IMG/VR virus record: IMGVR_UViG_3300020469_000164
Span: 1 to 30,990 of that record
DNA: 30,990 bases
Source of the DNA: a virus
Strand: one strand, 5' to 3'
Shown: positions 1 to 8,344 of the stretch, one piece after another
How the letters are laid out: every line of letters begins with the position of its first letter
Position numbering within the stretch: the stretch's first letter is position 1
The notes under the pieces: generated by a model
Database searches by the model: none
What the model saw: only the letters and a program-made list of their open reading frames with translations
Told to the model about the DNA's origin: nothing
Position numbers and translations under genes: made by a program

Positions 1-863
1 CAACTCTTAACTGCTGATTGGAATAGTTTATAGAAGGGGATAACTCCTGTGTGAGTTGCGTCTCCACTCCTAATAGGCGAGCCAATTGCTCTAATGCTAC
101 CTGCACCTATGCCAATGCCTGCTTTTTGACTTACATACTTAACTACAGCACTAGACGTTGCGTTAATGCTATCTAAACTGTCATCAGTTTCAATTAGTAC
201 ACAACTACTAAACTGTCTTTGTGGTGTACGCACACCTGCCATAACTGGCGTAGGCAAGGAAATTCTAAATGTGCTGATAGCATCGTAGTATGCTTTCACA
301 TACGCCATTCTTTTCTTTTCAGGATATCTACCAAACAATGTAGCCGCAATCATCATGTATGCTACTTGCGGTGTTTCGTAAATTTGACCAGTTGCTCTGT
401 TCTGTACTAGGTACTTGCCACGGAACTGTTCCATAGCCGCATAAGTCAAATCTTCATCGCGTTCATGTTTGATATAAGATTGTAATTGATTTATTTCGTC
501 TTTGGTGTAGAGGTCTGTGAACTCTGAATCATAAAAGCCATCATCAATATTTTTTTGTACAATATCACAAAGACACGGTGGCTCAAATGTGCCATATACT
601 TGCTTACGCAAATGATAGTTGATTAATCTACCTGCTACATACTGATAGTTTGGTGTCTCTTCTGATATAAGATCTGCTGTACTTTTAATTAATGTTTCTT
701 GGATATCAGTAGAGTTGATGCCATCATAGAATTGTATTTGGCTATTGATTTCGACTTGTGATGCACTAACGCCAGTAAGGTCTTCTACTGCATACATCAC
801 GACCTTGTGTAATTTGTCGATATTTAGGTCTTCTCTAGTGCCGTCTCTCTTTGTAACTTTCAT
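1..863 (-). CDS. nrdA: Ribonucleoside-diphosphate reductase alpha subunit, class I (N-terminal part)
   Basis: Catalytic large subunit that reduces ribonucleoside diphosphates to deoxyribonucleotides for phage DNA synthesis, working with an NrdB radical subunit not seen here. The gene runs off the left edge, leaving 287 codons. The start (MKVTKRDGTREDLNIDKLHK) is the ATP-cone region, and the order of blocks follows E. coli NrdA closely: VEINSQIQFYDGI near 37-49, KYLVQNRATGQIYE near 150-163, TFRISLPTP near 198-206, then RQFSSCVLIE. Cys221 there corresponds to the active-site cysteine at E. coli position 225. The SINATSSA and GIGAGSIRA blocks follow. The ATG at 863 overlaps the 150-residue gene upstream by 29 nt, and only a distant AGGA precedes it, so translation may depend on coupling. 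Identity is very secure; only the C-terminus is missing. Confidence 0.97.
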   Translation of the reverse strand, partial: MKVTKRDGTREDLNIDKLHKVVMYAVEDLTGVSASQVEINSQIQFYDGINSTDIQETLIKSTADLISEETPNYQYVAGRLINYHLRKQVYGTFEPPCLCDIVQKNIDDGFYDSEFTDLYTKDEINQLQSYIKHERDEDLTYAAMEQFRGKYLVQNRATGQIYETPQVAYMMIAATLFGRYPEKKRMAYVKAYYDAISTFRISLPTPVMAGVRTPQRQFSSCVLIETDDSLDSINATSSAVVKYVSQKAGIGIGAGSIRAIGSPIRSGDATHTGVIPFYKLFQSAVKS

Positions 864-1287
864 GAATCTTTGTGAGTTTTTCCTGTCTAATAATTTCTCT
901 AACTGTTATGTAATTATCAAAATTTTCAATATTTACACTTGTATTCGGTAAAATGTTATAATAACATACTCCGTCAAAAAACACAAGTCCTTCATGATAA
1001 ATTTCTTTATTTTCGGCTACAAGCCACCTTACGTTTTTTGTATCTATGTACTCTAATTGTGCTAATGTATGATACAATAATATTGCTTTACCACTCATAC
1101 AAAACATTTCTGCTTCAAGTACTTCCCATGGTGTAGGCCAAGTACCTGGCGTAAAATAGTCAAAAGTTCTAGGTTTTGTTTCTATTCTATTGATGTATTG
1201 TAACACATTTTTCAACGATGGGCGACCATTTTTATATTCTCGCCATATTGACAATCGTTGTTGGGGATTAACTATTTTGTCAAGCAA
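835..1287 (-). CDS. Hypothetical protein, 150 aa, TTG start
   Basis: I do not recognise a function. The most distinctive stretch is an aromatic, proline-rich segment (DYFTPGTWPTPWEVLEAEMF, about residues 43-62) followed by a cysteine and a helical part, then a beta-like C-terminal half and a charged tail. The first in-frame candidate start is TTG at 1287, directly after the TAA of the tail-fibre-like gene (1288-1290) and in the same frame. There is no ATG until residue 61. Translation therefore depends either on a TTG start by termination-reinitiation or on stop-codon readthrough. The 3' end overlaps nrdA by 29 nt. Its length and tight packing between a structural gene and nrdA make it a believable gene, but the start is uncertain. 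Confidence 0.75.
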   Translation of the reverse strand: MLDKIVNPQQRLSIWREYKNGRPSLKNVLQYINRIETKPRTFDYFTPGTWPTPWEVLEAEMFCMSGKAILLYHTLAQLEYIDTKNVRWLVAENKEIYHEGLVFFDGVCYYNILPNTSVNIENFDNYITVREIIRQEKLTKIHESYKERRH

Positions 1288-3048
1288 TTATCCCAGCCAC
1301 TTTCTAACTAAATATTTTACTGTTGCTGGTTGGTAACTGCCGCCTTGCTGTAACCTGTTCTCTGCTGATAATCTAATATTGTTTCCGTTCATATCGACTA
1401 TAAAATCAAATGTTCCTGTGTATCCATTACTTAAAACAGCACCAGTGTCATTGAGAGAAGCATCACCGCCGTCTATATCTAAATCACCTGTAATATGTAA
1501 TGTACCAGTCCTGCTGTAACCATTACCAGAACCTGTTGATGATTTTACTGAGTATTCTACTATAATGCTGTCAACATCAACTGCTCCAAATGTTACTACA
1601 GAACTATTACCAGATGCGGCTCCTGTAATGTTTGTTGATATCGCTTCGAATAATGAATTAGCAGAACCTGTAAGTAATACTGCATAATCATCTTGTGTTA
1701 ATAATCGTTGATTTGTTTTGATATTTGTCAATCCAGTTACTGTTGCATTTGCACTAGCACCGAATAGTTTATTTGTAATTGTTGAAAAGTTTTCTGCTTC
1801 TTGATTACCAGTAAAGGTAATTGATAGATTTTCGCTACTTCTCACAGGAGTATATGCACTGACTCTAGTGGCTCCTGAATTAAATTTATTGCCTACCTCT
1901 GCGGCAACAAACATATTAAATGCTGGATCATTTAATGAGTCATGTAGCCAATCTTCTAATTGGCCTTTTACGGAATTATTTGCTCTATTGTATGCACCTG
2001 CTGGTATTTTCAGTGTAGTTGCATCGCTACTTACTGCGTATGAAATAGAAAATTCTTCATCTGAAGAGATGTACCAGTATGTGCTACTCGATGTCGACAC
2101 ATTACTTGCTGTTGCATAAGTATTTGATGCCGCTGTATTGACTTTATTAATTACATCTGCTATTGTTGTTACTGACGTTAAATCAATAGTAGTAACAGCA
2201 CTTGTAGATGCATTAGTTATTTTTATGTCTGTTAAACTACTTAAACTAGCAGTAATTTCTGTTGATTCTGCATAAACTTCTACATGCTTGTTTTCTAAAC
2301 CAATAAATGCTGTGCCAACTTCGTAATCTGCTCTGATATATGCATTGTTGAGTTTCCTATAATCAGCAATATTTTTTGCATCATAAAATCCTAATGTAGC
2401 AGTTGTGCCTACGTTACTTTGATCATTTAATACACTAATAATATCAACATTACTGTAATAGTTTATGGTAATATCGTCTGTGCCTGTTGGATTTGTTCCA
2501 AACGTAACAGTTGTATTTTGCGAATCATCCATTGGAGACGAAACAAAGAATTCGTTATTAAGTAAGTTTGCTGATGTTCTTGATGCATTTGTACTTAATG
2601 CAATACCGTTTTTAGCACCTGTAAAATCTGTTGACGCAAATGCTTCGCCATCAAAAACATTTTTGATATTGGAGGTATTTCCAGCAGTAACACTTGTATT
2701 AAATACAGGATGTCCGTGTGCTTGTCCACTTGCACCAGTAACTACAAAAGTTGTGTTATTAGTTGCTCCATTAAATGTGCCTACACCAAATCTTTTACTA
2801 GGCATAATAAGCCTTACAAAATTATTATTTAAATATGAATTTGCATAGTTGTATCCGTTTGTAATATTATTAATAGATACTGCATTTGCATTTTGAGCCG
2901 TGACTCCAATTTCGGGATCTAATCCTATGAAAACTTCTTTGCTATCTGATGCTAATGCAACTTCACCTGGTCGTAAAGGTTGAGGCAAATCTATACGATT
3001 GCCTCTTCGTTGTTGCATTCTTGATATGATTATTTCTTTGTCTGCCAT
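1288..3048 (-). CDS. Tail fibre or baseplate-like structural protein with Mtd-type N-terminus, 586 aa
   Basis: Probable virion surface protein. The N-terminus (QQRRGNRIDLPQPLRPGEVA, followed by LASDSKEVFIGLD) matches the short module that opens many phage tail fibres and the major tropism determinant N-terminal domain: a basic run, then a 'PG-E-A...D....-FIG' pattern. The rest, about 50-560, is rich in Ser, Thr, Asn, Gly and Val in alternating patterns, as expected for beta-structured fibre repeats. There is no signal peptide or enzyme motif. A late-promoter match (3054-3061) ends 5 nt before the ATG and no Shine-Dalgarno is present, so the mRNA may be leaderless. Which tail part it forms cannot be told from sequence alone. 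Confidence 0.75.
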   Translation of the reverse strand: MADKEIIISRMQQRRGNRIDLPQPLRPGEVALASDSKEVFIGLDPEIGVTAQNANAVSINNITNGYNYANSYLNNNFVRLIMPSKRFGVGTFNGATNNTTFVVTGASGQAHGHPVFNTSVTAGNTSNIKNVFDGEAFASTDFTGAKNGIALSTNASRTSANLLNNEFFVSSPMDDSQNTTVTFGTNPTGTDDITINYYSNVDIISVLNDQSNVGTTATLGFYDAKNIADYRKLNNAYIRADYEVGTAFIGLENKHVEVYAESTEITASLSSLTDIKITNASTSAVTTIDLTSVTTIADVINKVNTAASNTYATASNVSTSSSTYWYISSDEEFSISYAVSSDATTLKIPAGAYNRANNSVKGQLEDWLHDSLNDPAFNMFVAAEVGNKFNSGATRVSAYTPVRSSENLSITFTGNQEAENFSTITNKLFGASANATVTGLTNIKTNQRLLTQDDYAVLLTGSANSLFEAISTNITGAASGNSSVVTFGAVDVDSIIVEYSVKSSTGSGNGYSRTGTLHITGDLDIDGGDASLNDTGAVLSNGYTGTFDFIVDMNGNNIRLSAENRLQQGGSYQPATVKYLVRKWLG

Positions 3049-3052
3049 ACAA

Positions 3053-4957
3053 CTATTTATCTTTTTTGTTTACTTTGTGGAGATGCCATCTTCTTTGTCT
3101 TCCATATAATACGAATTCTGTGTGACTTATAATATCATCACCGTACTCACGGTAGTACTGATCATCAATAGTGTATGATTGTTTTTTGTAAATTAAGTCA
3201 TCTTCGTTATTAAAAGTGTAGTCATATAAATTAGTCAACGTGTCCATACTGCCCTGTTCTTTATAATAATTGCCCCAGTATTTTACTCTGTGTTTAGATA
3301 TATGATTATAATCTTCAATAATTGTTTTGTCTACATTCCATTTTTTTGAAACGTACTCACTTATTTTATCTATAAAATATGGAACTTTTTTATTATAATG
3401 AAGTTGCATAGGAATAATATATGGTATTGCCCAACTGTAAATTTTTATTGCATCTTCTCCAACAGTTGTATCAAAAATTCCTGTATCGTGCCATTTATAT
3501 AAACTATCTTCTAATTGTTTTGACCATTCTTTAAAATCATCTTCTAGGTATTCTATAGCACCTTCATAAAATTCTCTATACGTCACACCATGTGATTTGT
3601 ACAAGTATATAGAAATCAAATCGCTTATCCCAGAATTGTGTAGAGCAAGTACTTGGCTAGAATACTTGTAAGATTTTATTAAATCATCTTGCGACATTGT
3701 AGAATTAGACTTTATTACCTGAATTTCTTCTGACAGTCCTAATTCAACATCTTCAAAATTAGTGACATCTACCAGCATGTCGTATGCAGAAAATGTTTTT
3801 AAATCAAATTGTTGTCTCTGCATATTCATAGGTGCATTTTCTATTACTTGCAACGAAAAAATATCTAAAGATGAGTGAAAACCTTTCTCGTATAATATGC
3901 TCATTGTATCTTTCCAAGAGTCGTATGTTTCGCCTGGTAATCCAATTATTAATTCAGTGCCCATTGGTAAATGTCTTTTATTAGCATAGGTCGTTAGCCT
4001 TGCTATTTCGTCTAATTTCATATTTTTTCTTTCAACATTTTCCAATGCTTGTTGTGTGAATGTCTGTAAACTGATTAGAAATTGAGCATTGACTCCGCCC
4101 TCGTTTAATAATTTTATTATTTCTAGTACGTCAGCATTACTGTTTTTAGCATAACTACATTGAAACTTTCTAATAACGCCGTGCTTCTGATGTTCGTCTA
4201 CCATTTTTTGTGCAATCATCATATCTCTTTCTTTGAATACACCAAAATTAGCCGCTGTACAAGAAATAAAGTCGCAATTATTTTTACTGAACCATTCTAA
4301 TTCTGCAAACACTCTGTCTAATTCAAATTTATGAATTTTAGCATTAGTTAAACCACCCCAATCACAGAAGGTGCATTTATAGGGACACCCTCTATCTGTC
4401 TCCAGGGTTGGATTCCAGATAATATCTGGATTTTCAGCCATTATCTCATCAAATATTCCTTCAAGATATGGACTTGGTATTTTTAAATCTTTTAGCCTTT
4501 CTGCTCTTATAATTTTATCAATAGTTTTATTTTCTAGATACGATAATAAAATTTCTTCAAATACCTGTTCGCCTTCGCCTACTACAATAGTGTCAATTTG
4601 CGGATATTTTAGAAATAAATCTTTATCTCCATGTGGTATAGAAGGACCACCAAAAACAGTGATTATGTCTGGATTAGATTTTTTTAATTCTTCTGCAAGC
4701 CTTAATGAAATTTTCCAATTCCAAACATATACACTAAAAAATACAATCTTACTTTTTTTAAGTTTTTCTAAATTTTCATAGAAAGGCATCCTGCTGAAAA
4801 TGATACTATTAACATTAAAGTTGTCTTCTATTGCTTTATTTTGTTTTGCGTATGCCCAGAGCAGGCCAACCGTATAGGGCAGATAATAAACATTTAATAG
4901 AGTTGGTCCAACGTCGAATCCTGGTTGGACTAGACTTATATTAAATTTTTCCTGCAT
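3053..4957 (-). CDS. B12-binding-domain radical SAM protein, about 634 aa
   Basis: Predicted iron-sulfur enzyme that cleaves S-adenosylmethionine to start radical chemistry; the substrate is unknown. The N-terminal part has a Rossmann-like cobalamin-binding fold pattern (NISLVQPGFDVGP, then VFFSVYVWNWKISLRLAEEL, then VFGGPSIPHGD and VVGEGE), but the DxHxxG cobalamin motif is not visible. The radical SAM core follows: DRGCPYKCTFCDW gives CxxxCxxC at about residues 191, 195 and 198, then a barrel with ELIIGLPGET. The C-terminal 250 residues are unassigned. I placed the start at 4957 (preceded by GGAAAAG); ATG 4969 is an alternative. Longer in-frame extension to 5062 would run deep inside the exonuclease gene and lies before the conserved fold. 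The gene overlaps the exonuclease by 17 nt. Confidence 0.88.
   Translation of the reverse strand: MQEKFNISLVQPGFDVGPTLLNVYYLPYTVGLLWAYAKQNKAIEDNFNVNSIIFSRMPFYENLEKLKKSKIVFFSVYVWNWKISLRLAEELKKSNPDIITVFGGPSIPHGDKDLFLKYPQIDTIVVGEGEQVFEEILLSYLENKTIDKIIRAERLKDLKIPSPYLEGIFDEIMAENPDIIWNPTLETDRGCPYKCTFCDWGGLTNAKIHKFELDRVFAELEWFSKNNCDFISCTAANFGVFKERDMMIAQKMVDEHQKHGVIRKFQCSYAKNSNADVLEIIKLLNEGGVNAQFLISLQTFTQQALENVERKNMKLDEIARLTTYANKRHLPMGTELIIGLPGETYDSWKDTMSILYEKGFHSSLDIFSLQVIENAPMNMQRQQFDLKTFSAYDMLVDVTNFEDVELGLSEEIQVIKSNSTMSQDDLIKSYKYSSQVLALHNSGISDLISIYLYKSHGVTYREFYEGAIEYLEDDFKEWSKQLEDSLYKWHDTGIFDTTVGEDAIKIYSWAIPYIIPMQLHYNKKVPYFIDKISEYVSKKWNVDKTIIEDYNHISKHRVKYWGNYYKEQGSMDTLTNLYDYTFNNEDDLIYKKQSYTIDDQYYREYGDDIISHTEFVLYGRQRRWHLHKVNKKDK
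3054..3061 (-). promoter_or_regulatory. T4-type late promoter, leaderless class
   Basis: Minus-strand GATAAATA matches the T4 late -10 element TATAAATA at 7 of 8 positions. It ends 5 nt before the ATG of the 586-residue structural gene. With the usual T4 spacing, the +1 base would be the A of the ATG. Confidence 0.65.
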
Positions 4958-5657
4958 CGACTTTTCCATAGTAGTCAGCCAATCTTTCGGCCCATTTACC
5001 ACAGTACTTATCAAATTCTTCGCCTTCGATTTTAAATTCCTTAAACTTAGATTCTCTGTCAACCATAAGTATAACTACTTTTCTTATTTTTGTTTCAAAC
5101 ATTTCATTATGTGCCAATGCGTATGCACAACCTTGCATAAAGTAATCTTCGATCCATTCGCGTTTCTTAATTTTTTTAGCAGTCTTGAAGTCAATAATTG
5201 CTTCTTCGCCCTCGTACATACCTATAGCATCGCTTGTACCTGCGTATAAGCCTTTTGCAATTAAGGCTACTTCTACGCCCCACAGTTCATCTATTTTTGT
5301 TAATCCATTATTAACCATTTCGTTTGTCATACTTTCTGCTAATATACTAACATGGTTATTACCAAAGGTATTCCATTCTTCTCCAAGAATATACTTTTCT
5401 AATGCATTATGCACTTTAGTACCAAGACCTGCGGCCTCTGTGCTGATACGAGTTGCTTCGGCATTGCCTACACGTTTACGCCAGGCTATAAGAGCAGTCT
5501 TGTCTCCTGTATCTGAAAGGATAGTTGTAACACTAGGAACAGGATTATTATCATCGCCAGTATATTGACGTTGTCCTGACTTTGCTGTTACTCTTTTTAG
5601 TTGGGGATAATTGTATTTGTTTTCTAAAAGGCTTTCTGTTACCACTTGATTGTCCAC
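4941..5657 (-). CDS. PD-(D/E)XK exonuclease, MGME1/RecB-like, 238 aa
   Basis: Predicted DNA exonuclease for phage recombination, replication-end processing or host DNA breakdown. Nuclease-fold motifs appear in order: GTKVHNALE (His83), LWGVEV (Glu129), YAGTSDAIG (Asp143), AIIDFKTAKK (Asp156 and Lys158 of the D-x-K core), and QGCAYALA (Gln175). This order is that of the RecB/Cas4-type nuclease family, and the spacing fits the MGME1-like exonucleases found in marine T4-like phages. The upstream gene overlaps by 19 nt and the radical SAM gene starts inside its last codons, so all three are probably co-translated. Metal dependence and polarity cannot be read from sequence. Confidence 0.85.
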   Translation of the reverse strand: MDNQVVTESLLENKYNYPQLKRVTAKSGQRQYTGDDNNPVPSVTTILSDTGDKTALIAWRKRVGNAEATRISTEAAGLGTKVHNALEKYILGEEWNTFGNNHVSILAESMTNEMVNNGLTKIDELWGVEVALIAKGLYAGTSDAIGMYEGEEAIIDFKTAKKIKKREWIEDYFMQGCAYALAHNEMFETKIRKVVILMVDRESKFKEFKIEGEEFDKYCGKWAERLADYYGKVDAGKI

Positions 5658-5962
5658 TGAATTGTATTTCCGGTTGATGCGTTAGTGCTAATATTTACCG
5701 AATACCCTTTGTCAGTGAAATGTTTCTTGACCGTATTTATTTGGTCAGTGATAGTGGTGTTAGTGGTGATGCCATTGTAGGCTTGGTAATAAGATGTATT
5801 ACCGGTCATTGTTGTTCCTGTTGATTGTACAAGTGTTAGTGAACCTGCACTTATGTTTGATAAAACATTGGCTTCGAGTGCTCTTACTTCATTAAGTATT
5901 ATCACACTATCTCGTGATCTTCTACGAGCCTCTGTTGCATTTATAAAAATGTTATCAGACAT
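5639..5962 (-). CDS. Hypothetical protein, 107 aa
   Basis: No function recognised. The first half is helical and charged (NATEARRRSRDSVIILNEVR), and the second half is Thr, Asn and Ser rich with beta character (TTNTTITDQINTVKKHF and STGNTIQWTIKW). This helix-then-beta layout is common in small virion or assembly proteins. The ATG at 5962 has a good Shine-Dalgarno (GGAGACGAACTAA before the ATG) and overlaps the previous stop by 8 nt. It sits between a CTS-like 118-residue protein and the exonuclease. Confidence 0.8.
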   Translation of the reverse strand: MSDNIFINATEARRRSRDSVIILNEVRALEANVLSNISAGSLTLVQSTGTTMTGNTSYYQAYNGITTNTTITDQINTVKKHFTDKGYSVNISTNASTGNTIQWTIKW

Positions 5963-6311
5963 TTAGTTCGTCTCCTATGCCTTTGTTAGCGGCCGATGTT
6001 GCTAGATTAGAAACATTATTTTCCATGTCCTCTGGTTCTGGTACCATCTCGTCTGGTACATTACCCGGTACATTGAATTCAATTTCTGTATCAGATACAT
6101 TTGCTATATGACTTTGAAAATCATCTGATTCTAGTATAAGTCTCAGCATTGCTTTTGAAATTGGAATACCTAATTCGTTTACTTCTTCTACAAATGCATC
6201 AAGACTTGCTGACTGTACACCGCTTTGTATTTTGTTTATAACTAGTTCTTCTACATCTGACTTTACATCAGACATGTCAGATTCTGTGAGTGCAAAGTCC
6301 GTAAACCTCAT
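5955..6311 (-). CDS. Hypothetical protein with capsid-targeting-like N-terminus, 118 aa
   Basis: Function unknown. The first ten residues, MRFTDFALTE, match T4 internal protein III's capsid-targeting peptide (MKTYQEFIAE) in length, in the basic second residue, in the acidic and aromatic centre, and in ending L-x-E, the T4 prohead protease consensus. Cleavage would leave a protein starting SDMSDVKSDV. The rest is acidic and probably helical (EELVINKIQSGVQS), with a proline and glutamate-rich linker near 85-105 (VPGNVPDEMVPEPEDMENN). It starts 2 nt after the stop of the 401-residue gene without a clear Shine-Dalgarno, so it is probably translationally coupled. Packaging in the head is inference. 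Confidence 0.8.
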   Translation of the reverse strand: MRFTDFALTESDMSDVKSDVEELVINKIQSGVQSASLDAFVEEVNELGIPISKAMLRLILESDDFQSHIANVSDTEIEFNVPGNVPDEMVPEPEDMENNVSNLATSAANKGIGDELNV

Positions 6312-6313
6312 GA

Positions 6314-7519
6314 TTAAATCTTTTCTGCTCTACCTAGTGGCTCTTCTTCTGGACCTGCTTCAGCATCTGCTCCAGCAAAATCATCTACTGGCTCGTCCAT
6401 TGCTGGTTCCATCATGTCGCCTGCTAGTGGGTCTTCTGTTGGCATTGGTGCGGCTGACTCTTCTCCAGTCATTGTACCAATAAGTGCATCAACACCCTCT
6501 TTAGATGATTTATTTGCATCTAGTAATGAACTTAGTAAACCTTCCATTTGATTTTTGAAATCTGCGGCTTTTTGTGCACCAAATTCATGTGCCATTGAGT
6601 CAGCAATCGAAGGTATGTCTTCATTTGCCATTCTACCGATTCTTTCAATATGATCTTGAATGTCGTTACTTAATGCTCTTGCCGCCATAACAACTTCTGC
6701 TTCTTCAACACTAGTACCTGAAATTTCTTCAGTAATAGTTTCTTCTGCAACCATTTCGCTTACTAAATTATCTAAGAAAGATTCAAAATCTTTCATTTCT
6801 TTTAAGTCTTTTATTCCGTATTTTTTTGCCATTTTTTCTACCTTGTTTGCTTTTTCAATATCAACACTTTCTAATTCTGCAAATAATTCACCTAATGAAA
6901 ATTCTTTCCAATTTTCTTTTCTAAGGTAATTGCCAATTAGACCTGCTAACATTTCCTCTGTAGCATCTTCATAGTTTGAAGGGATTTCATCTGAATTATC
7001 TACATCAATTTTTATTTCTGGTTCGTCAATAACGTCCAGTATTTCGTCTTCCATGTCTTCTTCTACAGGCATAGTGCCATCGAACATAGGCATAAGATGT
7101 TCAGCAATAGCGGCCAATATCATATCTTTTGGATATCTGGCAGGCATTGCCTCATATTTTTTACCGCAACTGTCCATTACAGTATCGTAATCATCGCCGC
7201 TTTCTGCAAGTTGGCAACCGTATTCATACAGTTCGTCCATTAGTTTGCGATATGTTTCACCTTCGTAGTATAGTCCTTCGTTTATCATAATGCCTAATGC
7301 ATCTCTAACCATAATATTCATACCATAGTTAGGATCTTGTTGAAACTTGTTACTTTTATTTCTTAAATTTACAAGTCTTTTTTCAACATTTTGATATGCT
7401 TGTTCTAACTTCTGCTTAGGTAAAACTTTTTTGACGTTGATGTCATAATTTTCTGTTAGGTAGTTTTGTATTTTACCTAATCTAGTTAAGTTATCTGAGT
7501 TTAAATGTTTTACTTCCAT
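6314..7519 (-). CDS. Acidic hypothetical protein, probable virion or assembly factor, 401 aa
   Basis: No family recognised. Residues 1-60 form a basic, coiled-coil-like helix (KQKLEQAYQNVEKRLVNLRN). A compact helical region follows (about 65-150; DYDTVMDSCGKKYEAMPARY). The middle and C-terminus are acidic, with a long Asp/Glu stretch near 155-185 and a disordered Pro, Ala and Glu-rich tail from 355 on. The alternation of helical bundles and acidic linkers resembles head core or scaffold proteins, which is a guess. It has its own late-promoter match (7541-7548) with a 21-nt leader and an AAGGGA ribosome site before the ATG. It opens a run of four overlapping or abutting genes down to the radical SAM gene. 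Confidence 0.85.
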   Translation of the reverse strand: MEVKHLNSDNLTRLGKIQNYLTENYDINVKKVLPKQKLEQAYQNVEKRLVNLRNKSNKFQQDPNYGMNIMVRDALGIMINEGLYYEGETYRKLMDELYEYGCQLAESGDDYDTVMDSCGKKYEAMPARYPKDMILAAIAEHLMPMFDGTMPVEEDMEDEILDVIDEPEIKIDVDNSDEIPSNYEDATEEMLAGLIGNYLRKENWKEFSLGELFAELESVDIEKANKVEKMAKKYGIKDLKEMKDFESFLDNLVSEMVAEETITEEISGTSVEEAEVVMAARALSNDIQDHIERIGRMANEDIPSIADSMAHEFGAQKAADFKNQMEGLLSSLLDANKSSKEGVDALIGTMTGEESAAPMPTEDPLAGDMMEPAMDEPVDDFAGADAEAGPEEEPLGRAEKI

Positions 7520-7540
7520 AGTAGTCCCTTCTAATAGTTA

Positions 7541-7548
7541 TATTTATC
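7541..7548 (-). promoter_or_regulatory. T4-type late promoter, leadered class
   Basis: Minus-strand GATAAATA, 21 nt upstream of the 401-residue gene. An AAGGGA ribosome site lies between the motif and the ATG. Confidence 0.6.
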
Positions 7549-7560
7549 AAAGAAGTATAA

Positions 7561-8004
7561 TTATATGGAGATTAACAGTTGACAATAATTTAATAAATTG
7601 TTGATTGCGTTCTGAGATTTATGTTCTGCTTCGGTTAATTTTGTTTCATATATTGCTAATTTGTCTACATTCGAAGCATGATCGGATAATTCTTCATAAA
7701 TTTTAACTTCGACCATTTTAGATACAGCATATCTTTCGATTTCTAGTATTTTATCAATAGTAGAAATATTTAATTCTTCGCCTGTATTCATAGCCGCGGA
7801 TAATATATCTGCTACAACATTAAGATGTATGTTTTCAACTACAATATCATTGTTTTTTAAGTTTATAATATCATATGTATCACCATTATCTATTACTTCA
7901 TAGATATCTAGTGTGGAAATGATACCACTTAAAATTTCTTGCAACTGAGTTTTTAGATCAGATTCGTTTAGTTGATGCATAGAGTTTATATCCGGTTTGT
8001 CCAT
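7561..8004 (-). CDS. Hypothetical protein, 147 aa
   Basis: No function recognised. It is a mostly helical, acidic protein. A short beta-like segment (VIDNGDTYDIINLKNNDIVV, about 37-56) is followed by a long helix (KILEIERYAVSKMVEVKIYE) and a coiled-coil-like C-terminus (YETKLTEAEHKSQNAINNLL). The 8004 ATG lies 47 nt inside the upstream 73-residue gene; an internal ATG at 7980 would shorten the overlap to 23 nt and has GGAT upstream. I cannot decide between them. Confidence 0.75.
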   Translation of the reverse strand: MDKPDINSMHQLNESDLKTQLQEILSGIISTLDIYEVIDNGDTYDIINLKNNDIVVENIHLNVVADILSAAMNTGEELNISTIDKILEIERYAVSKMVEVKIYEELSDHASNVDKLAIYETKLTEAEHKSQNAINNLLNYCQLLISI

Positions 8005-8179
8005 CTTTGAGTTTTACTAGTTTAATTATCTCTCTTTTTCTTAAATCTTCAGCAATTTGAACCTGTCTTTCGTTCATTTTGCTTTTATAGTATGTTCCAA
8101 ACTCTTTTAGTGTTTCACAAAATGAGATCTCATCGCCCATTATGTATGTTAATCCGTATTTACTGTCTATGCTACGCAT
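7958..8179 (-). CDS. Small hypothetical protein, 73 aa
   Basis: Function unknown. It has an amphipathic helical middle (ISFCETLKEFGTYYKSKMNE) and a charged second half (QIAEDLRKREIIKLVKLKDG) ending in a small basic beta-like stretch. The ATG overlaps the stop of the 52-residue gene (ATGCGTAG), so coupling is likely. The downstream 147-residue gene starts within it. The second half (helix, then a basic strand pair) faintly recalls a winged-helix wing, but this is too weak to name. Confidence 0.7.
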   Translation of the reverse strand: MRSIDSKYGLTYIMGDEISFCETLKEFGTYYKSKMNERQVQIAEDLRKREIIKLVKLKDGQTGYKLYASTKRI

Positions 8180-8330
8180 TTTTCTTTTTCTTCTTTTTCT
8201 TTTTAGGCTTGCGTTTAATTGGTTCTGCTTGTTTAAAAGGCATGACTACACCACCAATAGCACCTGCTACTGTTTCATTGATGCTATTATAGAACGAATC
8301 TATGTTTGTGTCAACCTCTTTTATACGCAT
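8172..8330 (-). CDS. Small protein with CTS-like start and poly-lysine tail, 52 aa
   Basis: A short gene of 52 codons plus stop. The N-terminus MRIKEVDTNIDS fits the pattern shared by seven other proteins in this window. The centre is small and hydrophobic (VAGAIGGVVMPF, 21-32). The C-terminus is strongly basic, with eight consecutive lysines (43-50) encoded by a mix of AAA and AAG. Such a tail suggests binding to DNA or to an acidic partner. A late-promoter match (8336-8343) ends 5 nt before the ATG with no Shine-Dalgarno. The stop overlaps the next gene's start. Promoter, start pattern and coupling together make it a convincing gene despite its size. Confidence 0.75.
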   Translation of the reverse strand: MRIKEVDTNIDSFYNSINETVAGAIGGVVMPFKQAEPIKRKPKKKKKKKKNA

Positions 8331-8335
8331 ATATG

Positions 8336-8343
8336 TATTTATC
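8336..8343 (-). promoter_or_regulatory. T4-type late promoter, leaderless class
   Basis: Minus-strand GATAAATA ending 5 nt before the ATG at 8330; the intervening bases are CATAT, with no ribosome site. Confidence 0.65.
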
Positions 8344-8344
8344 T

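Noticed and set aside
4958-5062. Longer N-terminus for the radical SAM protein (ATG 5062)
   Set aside because: It would add about 35 residues encoded entirely within the exonuclease gene and lies before the conserved fold; internal ATG 4957 or 4969 leaves only a short overlap.
5734-5741. AATAAATA inside the 107-residue gene as a late promoter for the exonuclease
   Set aside because: It is 76 nt from the next start, inside a coding region, with no spacing or ribosome-site support; such matches are expected by chance in AT-rich DNA.
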